This document shows positions 58,783-64,000 of a stretch of 64,000 bases of DNA, in pieces. A model generated the notes under the pieces. That model was not told the DNA's origin, made no database searches, and saw only the letters and a program-made list of their open reading frames with translations. The translations under genes were made by a program, and so were the position numbers. Numbering within the stretch: the first letter of the stretch is position 1; every line of letters starts with the position of its first letter. Location of the stretch: positions 1-64,000 of the forward strand of contig NZ_CP124750.1 of NCBI RefSeq assembly GCF_029962605.1, given 5' to 3'. The DNA is from Serratia sarumanii. Its GTDB lineage: Bacteria; Pseudomonadota; Gammaproteobacteria; Enterobacterales; Enterobacteriaceae.

Positions 58783-59775
58783 TTGAGCGAGAAAATCGGC
58801 TGGATAGACAATTTGCGGGCGATAGCGTGCATGATGGTGGTGATGATCCACGCCACCACCTATTACGTCACCAACGGCGCGGCGATAGGGCTGCACAACT
58901 GGGATATCGCCAACGCGCTGAACTCGCTGTCGCGCGTGTCGGTGCCGCTGTTCTTCATGATTTCCGGCTACCTGTTCTTCGGTGAAAAGAGCGCCGGCCG
59001 GCGGCATTTCACCCGTATCGCCTGCTGCATTCTGTTCTACAGCGCCATCGCGCTGATCTATATCGCGGCCTTCACCAAGATCGGCTTCTGGCCGTCGCTG
59101 CGCGCCATCCTGCAAAAGCCGGTGTTCTACCACCTGTGGTTTTTCTACGCCATTACGGTGATTTACCTGTTGTCGCCGCTGATCAGCGTCAAACCGGTGT
59201 CGCGCCGTTACCTGGCCGCCGCGCTGGTGGTGTTGGCGGCGATCGCCAACCCGAATACCGACAAGCTGACCTTCGGCAATGCGCACCTGCTGCCGGTTAA
59301 CCTGTATATCTACGGCGATACCTTCTACTACCTGCTGTATGCGCTGGCAGGGCGGGCGATTGGCATGATGGAGGCGCGCGGGCGCGCCGTGGGCTGGCTG
59401 GCGGCGCTGGGATTTGCGCTGTGCGTGGCGCTGATCGCGCGCGGCACCAAGCACCAGCTGTTCATCAACGGCAACTTCGCCGATACCTACTACATCTACA
59501 GCGGCCCGCTGGTGTTTATGGCGGCGGTGGCGCTGCTGGTGTGGGTGAAACACTGTTTGCCGCAGCCGATCGGCTGGCTGAGCACGTTCTCCCGCCATTC
59601 GCTGGCGATCTACGGTTTTCACGCCCTTATCGTCAACGTGATGCGTAGCCGGCACCTGGATTTCACCGGCCACCCGCTGCTGGATATCTTCTGGGTGTTC
59701 GGCGTGGCGCTGGGGCTCAGCCTGCTGCTGTCTGTCGGCCTGCAGCGGCTGGATACCCGCCGGCTGGTGTCATAG
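58783..59775 (+). CDS. wecH: Acyltransferase 3 family O-acetyltransferase WecH (YiaH)
   Basis: Polytopic membrane acetyltransferase (about ten segments), 330 residues with the start used here. It matches E. coli WecH, which O-acetylates enterobacterial common antigen: IGWIDNLRAIACMMVVMIHATTYYVTN (catalytic His in MIH), LFFMISGYLFFGEKSA and PVFYHLWFFYA. No ATG start exists near the conserved beginning; TTG 58783 (SEKIGWID) fits the E. coli length best, GTG 58729 is an alternative. It overlaps the convergent GlxA-type gene by 6 bases. Confidence 0.88.
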   Translation: MSEKIGWIDNLRAIACMMVVMIHATTYYVTNGAAIGLHNWDIANALNSLSRVSVPLFFMISGYLFFGEKSAGRRHFTRIACCILFYSAIALIYIAAFTKIGFWPSLRAILQKPVFYHLWFFYAITVIYLLSPLISVKPVSRRYLAAALVVLAAIANPNTDKLTFGNAHLLPVNLYIYGDTFYYLLYALAGRAIGMMEARGRAVGWLAALGFALCVALIARGTKHQLFINGNFADTYYIYSGPLVFMAAVALLVWVKHCLPQPIGWLSTFSRHSLAIYGFHALIVNVMRSRHLDFTGHPLLDIFWVFGVALGLSLLLSVGLQRLDTRRLVS

Positions 59776-60693
59776 CGGCGAGCGCTGGCGCTGCTGGGCG
59801 CGGCGCAGCTGCCGCCCGGAAGAAAAGCCGGCCGCCAGCGCGGCCTTCTCCAACCCATATCCTTGCTGCAGGCGCTGTTGCGCCACCGCCAACCGCAGCT
59901 GCTCATGATACTCCCGCACGCTGATGCCGACGTGGTTGCGAAACAGCCGCGCCAGGTGGCGGCTGCTGACGTGCGCCTTCTCCGCCACCTGCGGCACCGA
60001 CCAGTCGGCCTCCGGCTCGGCGGCCATCACGTCCTGCGCGCGGTGTACCGCCGGGTGCAGGTGGTTGCGATAGCGCAGCCAGGGCGACAGCTGCGGATCG
60101 TCCCCGGCACGGCGGAAATAGACCACCATATCGCGGGCGACGTCGCGCGCCCGGCCGGAGCCGCAGTGGCGGTGGACCAGGTGCAGCGCCAAATCGATGC
60201 CGGTGGTGATGCCCGCGCTGGTGTAGACGCCGCGATCTTCGACGAAGATACGGTTCTCTTTCACCTGCGCCGCCGGCGCCTGCCGGCGGATACGTTCGAT
60301 GACGTCGTGGTGGGTGGTGCACTGATAGCCGTCGAGCAGCCCGGCCTGCGCCGCCAGCAGCGCGCCGGAACAGATACACACCAGGGTGATGCGCTGCCGC
60401 TGCAGATCGGGCCGCAGCGTCGCCAGCCAGCGGCGCGCCTGCTCGGCCTCTTCCCCGGCGAAATAGCGCTGCGAATCGCCGACGCCCGGCAGCACCAGAA
60501 TGGCGCCGTCTTCCAAGCGTTCGGGCAACGGCTGCAGGCCGCTCAGCGTCATGCCGATGGAGCAGACGATCTGCGGCGCCGGGCTGAGATAACGCAGGCT
60601 GAACTGCCCGGCGAGGCGCAGGGTTTCCGCCGGGCCGCTGACGTCCAGCGACAGCACGTTGGGCAACAGCAGAAAATAGACGGCCTGCGACAT
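59770..60693 (-). CDS. GlxA-family AraC-type regulator (DJ-1/PfpI domain plus HTH)
   Basis: 307-residue regulator. Residues about 1-190 form a DJ-1/PfpI-like domain with the nucleophile-elbow motif VCICSGALLAAQAG; residues about 215-300 form the AraC helix-turn-helix pair (WSVPQVAEKAHVSSRHLARLFRNHVG and AALAAGFSSGRQLRRA). It starts two bases after the stop of the cysteine hydrolase, its operon partner, so the pair probably forms a self-contained enzyme-regulator unit. Signal unknown. Confidence 0.85.
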   Translation of the reverse strand: MSQAVYFLLLPNVLSLDVSGPAETLRLAGQFSLRYLSPAPQIVCSIGMTLSGLQPLPERLEDGAILVLPGVGDSQRYFAGEEAEQARRWLATLRPDLQRQRITLVCICSGALLAAQAGLLDGYQCTTHHDVIERIRRQAPAAQVKENRIFVEDRGVYTSAGITTGIDLALHLVHRHCGSGRARDVARDMVVYFRRAGDDPQLSPWLRYRNHLHPAVHRAQDVMAAEPEADWSVPQVAEKAHVSSRHLARLFRNHVGISVREYHEQLRLAVAQQRLQQGYGLEKAALAAGFSSGRQLRRAQQRQRSPL

Positions 60694-60695
60694 GG

Positions 60696-61247
60696 TTACT
60701 CCTGTGCGAGTTGCGCCAGCGCCTCATCCACGCTGGCGATGCGGGCGAAACGATCGACCAGTACGGTTTCAGTATGCCGCTTCAGCTGCGCGGGGGTAAA
60801 GGTTTCACCGTCGGGATGACGCATCGGGAAGGTCAGCGTCGCCTCGGTGACGAAGGTCACCCGATAACCGAGATCTGACGCTACCCGGGTGGTGGTTTCG
60901 CAGCACTGCTCGGTGCGGATGCCGGAGACGATCAGGTGGTTGATATCCCGCTCGCGCAGCCAGGCGTCGAGGCCGGATTCGGTCAGCGCATTGTGTACGT
61001 GCTTATGCACGGTGATATCCGCCTGGTGGGTGAGGAACGGCAGGCGCTGCACATGGCCTGAAGCCAGCGAGAACGGCCCCTGCGGCGAAACGTGCAGCAC
61101 ATCGACCAGCGCTGCGCCGCGTTGTTGGCAACCCGCGATCAGGCGCGTCAGCGCCTGCTGAAACGCCGGCAGATCGTCCTCCTGCCAGAATGGACGGTGC
61201 TGGAATGATTGCTGGACATCGATGATCAATAACGCACTCTGTGACAT
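60696..61247 (-). CDS. Isochorismatase-family cysteine hydrolase
   Basis: 183-residue amidohydrolase-fold enzyme. The triad is visible: Asp in LLIIDVQQSF, Lys in ITVHKHVHNAL and nucleophile Cys in RTEQCCETTTRVASDLG. Family members hydrolyse isochorismate, nicotinamide or ureidoacrylate; the substrate here is undetermined. ATG 61247 has GGAGGG 7 bases upstream. First gene of the operon with the GlxA-type regulator. Confidence 0.85.
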   Translation of the reverse strand: MSQSALLIIDVQQSFQHRPFWQEDDLPAFQQALTRLIAGCQQRGAALVDVLHVSPQGPFSLASGHVQRLPFLTHQADITVHKHVHNALTESGLDAWLRERDINHLIVSGIRTEQCCETTTRVASDLGYRVTFVTEATLTFPMRHPDGETFTPAQLKRHTETVLVDRFARIASVDEALAQLAQE

Positions 61248-61347
61248 TTTCGGCCCTCCGCCTGTGTGTGTGGCGACCATCTTGCGCCGCTCCTTACTCT
61301 GGCAGAAGGCCAAAAACGGCCATCATGATGACAACAGCGGACCGACC

Positions 61348-62736
61348 TTAGGCTTTGCTCACCTGGCCGGCCACCAGACGCCCCTGATGGAAGGTGGCGC
61401 TGCGCGCCGGCAGGCGGGCGACCGCCTCGGCGGAACAGCTGGCGTTGACCAGCACGAACTCGGCGGCGTCGCCGGCTTTTGGCCAGGCGCGCTGGCCCTT
61501 ATCGTCCAGCGGCAACACGCCGCCGGTGGAGATGGCCATGGCGCGCGACAGGTGATACTCGTCGGAGCCACGGTACAGCTGGGCGTACAGGTTGGCCTTC
61601 TCCAGGATGTCGCCGGTGCCGAACGGCGACCAGTGGTCGATCACGCTGTCGGTGCCGGTCATCACGAACACCCCTTTCTCGCTGAGCTGCGGCAGCGGCA
61701 TCATCAGGCCGCCGATCGGCACCGTGGAGGCGATGGTGATCTGCTGCGCCGCCAGCCGGGTGGCGGTTTCCGCCAGTTCGCCCGGCGTCAGCGTGGTCAG
61801 GGCGAAAGCGTGGCTGATGGTGACCTTGCCGCGCAGCGCCGGGTTTTGCTCCACGGTGGCGATCATATAGTTGATGGCGGCGACCCCGGCCGGGCTGGTC
61901 TCATGCAGGTGGATATCCACGCCTTTGCCGGTATCGAGGGCGATCTGGAACATGGCGTCCAGCGATTGCTCCATCGCGCCGTCGACGTTGGTCGGATCCA
62001 GCCCGCCGACGTACTGCACGCCCATCTGCATCGCTTCGCGCATCAGCGCATCGACTTTGGAGTGCAACAGCCCGTGCTGCGGGAAGGCGACGATTTCACA
62101 GCTGAAGTCCGCCTGGTGTTTTTCCAGCGCGCGCTGCAGGTGCTCCAGGCTTTTCAGGCCGCTGACCGGATCGATATTGCAGTGGCTGCGCGCCACGGTG
62201 CTGCCCTTGGACTGCAGCAGGGCGATCAGATTTTCCGCCCGCTGCTGCGAGGTGGGCAGCAGTTTCGGGATCAGCGTCTGCTCCAGTGCGATCATGTCCA
62301 TGATGGTCTTGCCCTGGCGCGGGCGCGGCGCCTGCCACGGGCCGCTGTAGAAGGTTTTGTCCAGGTGGATGTGCATGTCGCGAAACGCCGGCAGCAGCAG
62401 CTGGCCCTGCGCCTTATAGCGGGGCACGCCGGCGGGCAACGCGGCGTTGGCGGCGTGAATGGCGGCGATCTTGCCGTCTTTGATCTCCAGCGTGTACAGC
62501 GCGGTGCGGGTGCCGATCACCGTCTCGCCGTCGTATTCAAAGCCGTCTTCCAGCCGCACCTCGCTCAGGCAGTAGTGGCGATCGGTCAGGGTCATCGGTG
62601 CCGGTGCGCACTGCCCGTCGCCCGGTGACGCGGCCTGCGCCATGCCGCCGGTCAGGCCGATCACCGCGCAGGCGGTGGTGAGTTTGCCGGTTTGGCTGAG
62701 GAAGGCTCTGCGGCCCGGTTGTTGAGGGTTTTCCAC
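61348..62736 (-). CDS. Tat-exported amidohydrolase (cytosine deaminase-like)
   Basis: 462-residue metal-dependent amidohydrolase related to cytosine deaminase. An unusual N-terminal twin-arginine signal (PGRRAFLSQ, hydrophobic stretch ending GMAQAASPG) predicts export. Metal residues: His-X-His in DMHIHLDKTF, His in VDIHLHET, His in TISHAF and Asp in TGTDSVID. GTG 62736 is chosen since AAGGA lies 7 bases upstream; the upstream in-frame ATG at 62781 precedes that site. Substrate unknown. Confidence 0.82.
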   Translation of the reverse strand: MENPQQPGRRAFLSQTGKLTTACAVIGLTGGMAQAASPGDGQCAPAPMTLTDRHYCLSEVRLEDGFEYDGETVIGTRTALYTLEIKDGKIAAIHAANAALPAGVPRYKAQGQLLLPAFRDMHIHLDKTFYSGPWQAPRPRQGKTIMDMIALEQTLIPKLLPTSQQRAENLIALLQSKGSTVARSHCNIDPVSGLKSLEHLQRALEKHQADFSCEIVAFPQHGLLHSKVDALMREAMQMGVQYVGGLDPTNVDGAMEQSLDAMFQIALDTGKGVDIHLHETSPAGVAAINYMIATVEQNPALRGKVTISHAFALTTLTPGELAETATRLAAQQITIASTVPIGGLMMPLPQLSEKGVFVMTGTDSVIDHWSPFGTGDILEKANLYAQLYRGSDEYHLSRAMAISTGGVLPLDDKGQRAWPKAGDAAEFVLVNASCSAEAVARLPARSATFHQGRLVAGQVSKA

Positions 62737-62891
62737 GTTCGGTTCCTTAATCCAGAGGTGAGGGGTGAAAACATCCCCCAATTTAGGAGAGGAACCGGCC
62801 GGTTGGCAGCGACATTTGCCACTGGTGACTATTCGATTTGGTAATGATCGGCGTCTGCTGGTGGGTTGGTTCTCCTGGCTTGCTCTTTCGC

Positions 62892-62925
62892 AGCTTTAAT
62901 GGCTACATTTGTAGTCATTAAAGCT
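62892..62925. promoter_or_regulatory. 34-bp near-perfect inverted repeat upstream of the HTH-MNT/HEPN pair
   Basis: Left arm AGCTTTAATGGCTACA (62892-62907) and right arm TGTAGTCATTAAAGCT (62910-62925) complement each other in 15 of 16 positions with a 2-base centre. A third GCTACATT follows at 62923-62930. It ends 17 bases before the first gene and is the likely operator of the HTH-bearing protein. Confidence 0.78.
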
Positions 62926-62942
62926 ACATTGAGGCCAGCGTG

Positions 62943-63563
62943 ATGCACGATCCGATGCTCGAATTACTGTTCAGCGAATACCGTAGAAAAGTGCTAAGCC
63001 TGCTGTTTATTGAAGTCGGGCAGGCGTTTCATGTGCGAGAAATTGCGCGGCGCACCGCAACTCAGGCCGGGACTTTACATAAAGAGTTGAGCAGGCTGGC
63101 TGAAGGCGGCATCTTGCTCAGGCAGCGGCAGGGCAACCAAATTTGCTATCAGGCTAACGCCGATTGCCTGATTTTTCCCGAGTTGGCGGCGATTTTCCGC
63201 AAGGCTTGCGGGCCGGCTGCGCGCTTACGGCAGGTACTGACTGGATTTGGGGAAGACATCGAACGGGCTTTCATCTTTGGTTCCGTCGCCAGTGGCAAAG
63301 CGACGGCGGCCAGTGATATTGATGTTCTGATCGTCGGTAAACTGTCTTTTGCGGAGGTGATTCAGGCGGTTTATCCGCTGCAGGAGACGCTGGGTCGGGA
63401 AATTAACCCCAAACTTTACTCGCCGGAAGAGTGGCGAGCGGCTTTGGCCGAGAACTCCGCGTTTATTCAGGACATTATGGATAAACCCCAACTTTGGATT
63501 GTGGGAGACAAGGATGACGCTGGACAATCTGGTCGGGCTGGGACTGGAGGTGATAACGCCTGA
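62943..63563 (+). CDS. HTH-fused minimal nucleotidyltransferase (MNT)
   Basis: 206-residue protein. Residues about 8-75 form a winged helix (FHVREIARRTATQAGTLHKELSRL). Residues about 105-195 form a DNA-polymerase-beta-like nucleotidyltransferase with the exact signature G-S-x10-D-x-D (Gly113, Ser114, Asp125, Asp127). MNT proteins are antitoxins that nucleotidylylate HEPN toxins in type VII-like systems; the fused HTH suggests autoregulation. Start ATG 62943, or GTG 62940 just before it. Its 3' end overlaps the HEPN gene by 50 bases. Confidence 0.82.
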   Translation: MHDPMLELLFSEYRRKVLSLLFIEVGQAFHVREIARRTATQAGTLHKELSRLAEGGILLRQRQGNQICYQANADCLIFPELAAIFRKACGPAARLRQVLTGFGEDIERAFIFGSVASGKATAASDIDVLIVGKLSFAEVIQAVYPLQETLGREINPKLYSPEEWRAALAENSAFIQDIMDKPQLWIVGDKDDAGQSGRAGTGGDNA

Positions 63564-63954
63564 CGCGGGGGCGATCAAAAAATTGCTGGCCGCCGCCGCG
63601 CGCAACCGACGCGATGCGGGTATCACTCAGCTCAGCAATGAGAGCCGTTTCGACACGGCATATAAGGCGGTCATGCAAATGGCTAATGCCGCTTTACAAG
63701 CCAAAGGATACCGCACGCTGACCAGCAAGCCCGGCCATCACCAGATCATGATCCAATCGTTGCCGCTCACCGTAGGGCTGCCGCGCGAGGCAATGATCTG
63801 CCTGGACGCATTGCGAAAGCAGCGCAACGTGGCGGATTACTCCGGCGACTTGGTGACGGACGCGGCGGTACAGGCTTGCCTTGAGCAGACAGAGGCGCTG
63901 TGGGGGCGGCTTATCGACTGGCTGCAACGTGAATATCCGCAGATAGTGGCGTAA
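63514..63954 (+). CDS. HEPN-domain protein (partner of MNT)
   Basis: 146-residue helical HEPN-like protein. It has SKPGHHQIMIQSL and the helix end ALRKQRNVADYSG (Arg104-Tyr109). Canonical toxic HEPN RNases need Arg-x4-6-His; here no His follows the Arg, so catalysis by the usual mechanism is doubtful or variant. ATG 63514 has GGGAG 8 bases upstream and lies within the MNT gene's 3' end. Position and partner support a toxin-antitoxin or related defence module. Confidence 0.75.
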   Translation: MTLDNLVGLGLEVITPDAGAIKKLLAAAARNRRDAGITQLSNESRFDTAYKAVMQMANAALQAKGYRTLTSKPGHHQIMIQSLPLTVGLPREAMICLDALRKQRNVADYSGDLVTDAAVQACLEQTEALWGRLIDWLQREYPQIVA

Positions 63955-63960
63955 GCGGCC

Positions 63961-64000
63961 TCACTTCAACCCGCAAAACACCGCCAGCCGCTGGGCCAGC
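63961..64000 (-). CDS. Possible 3' end of a minus-strand gene (truncated by window end)
   Basis: The minus strand reads LAQRLAVFCGLK followed by TGA at 63963-63961. It is a gene end in one open frame, but only 13 codons are present, too few to name it. It would converge with the HEPN gene 6 bases away. Confidence 0.35.
   Translation of the reverse strand, partial: LAQRLAVFCGLK

Overview
The window reads as the chromosome of a high-G+C enterobacterium, most likely Serratia (S. marcescens-like). This is inferred from the strong resemblance of nearly all proteins to Escherichia coli homologues, combined with non-E. coli accessory genes: a GDSL autotransporter esterase and a 2-ketogluconate operon. 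Base 1 is exactly the GTG start of dnaA, so the sequence was probably cut at the replication-initiation locus; oriC is not inside the window.

Layout. 1-7.0 kb: dnaA-dnaN-recF-gyrB and yidA. 7.0-8.9 kb: an overlapping eutC/eutB-like pair (ornithine-cyclodeaminase-family reductase plus threonine-dehydratase-like PLP enzyme). 9.2-14.2 kb: yidR, yidQ, the heat-shock pair ibpA/ibpB with two ROSE-type RNA thermometers, and the antiporter yidE. 14.2-18.3 kb: a vapBC toxin-antitoxin pair with a large palindromic operator, avtA and malS. 18.5-24.0 kb: a 2-ketogluconate (kgu) operon with its LacI-type regulator and a PtxS-like operator. 24.1-33 kb: yiaD, yiaC, tag, estA-like autotransporter, glyQS, yiaF. 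33.2-40 kb: the mannitol operon mtlADR behind four CRP sites, a LysE exporter divergent from a MocR regulator, and yibL. 40-44.4 kb: a methyltransferase, yiiM, a sigma28-driven chemoreceptor and sodA. 44.7-55.0 kb: selenoprotein formate dehydrogenase fdoGHI with fdhE, a DcrB-like lipoprotein, yibF and the selenocysteine machinery selA-selB. 55-64 kb: a ParE-type toxin-antitoxin pair, a LysR/RhtB divergent pair, mdfA, wecH, a GlxA/hydrolase operon, a Tat-exported amidohydrolase, and an HTH-nucleotidyltransferase/HEPN module.

The genes work together in several visible systems. fdoG carries an in-frame UGA at codon 196 followed by a SECIS-like hairpin, and the tRNA-Sec enzymes needed to read it (selA, selB) lie 4 kb downstream. 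The kgu operon supplies uptake, phosphorylation and reduction of 2-ketogluconate to the pentose-phosphate pool. Three toxin-antitoxin-type modules interrupt otherwise conserved backbone, two of them preceded by long, almost perfect inverted repeats. The most novel-looking item is the HTH-MNT/HEPN module at 62.9-64.0 kb: its operator-like 34-bp inverted repeat is striking and its HEPN protein lacks the canonical catalytic histidine. No tRNA, rRNA, CRISPR array, insertion sequence or prophage was seen.
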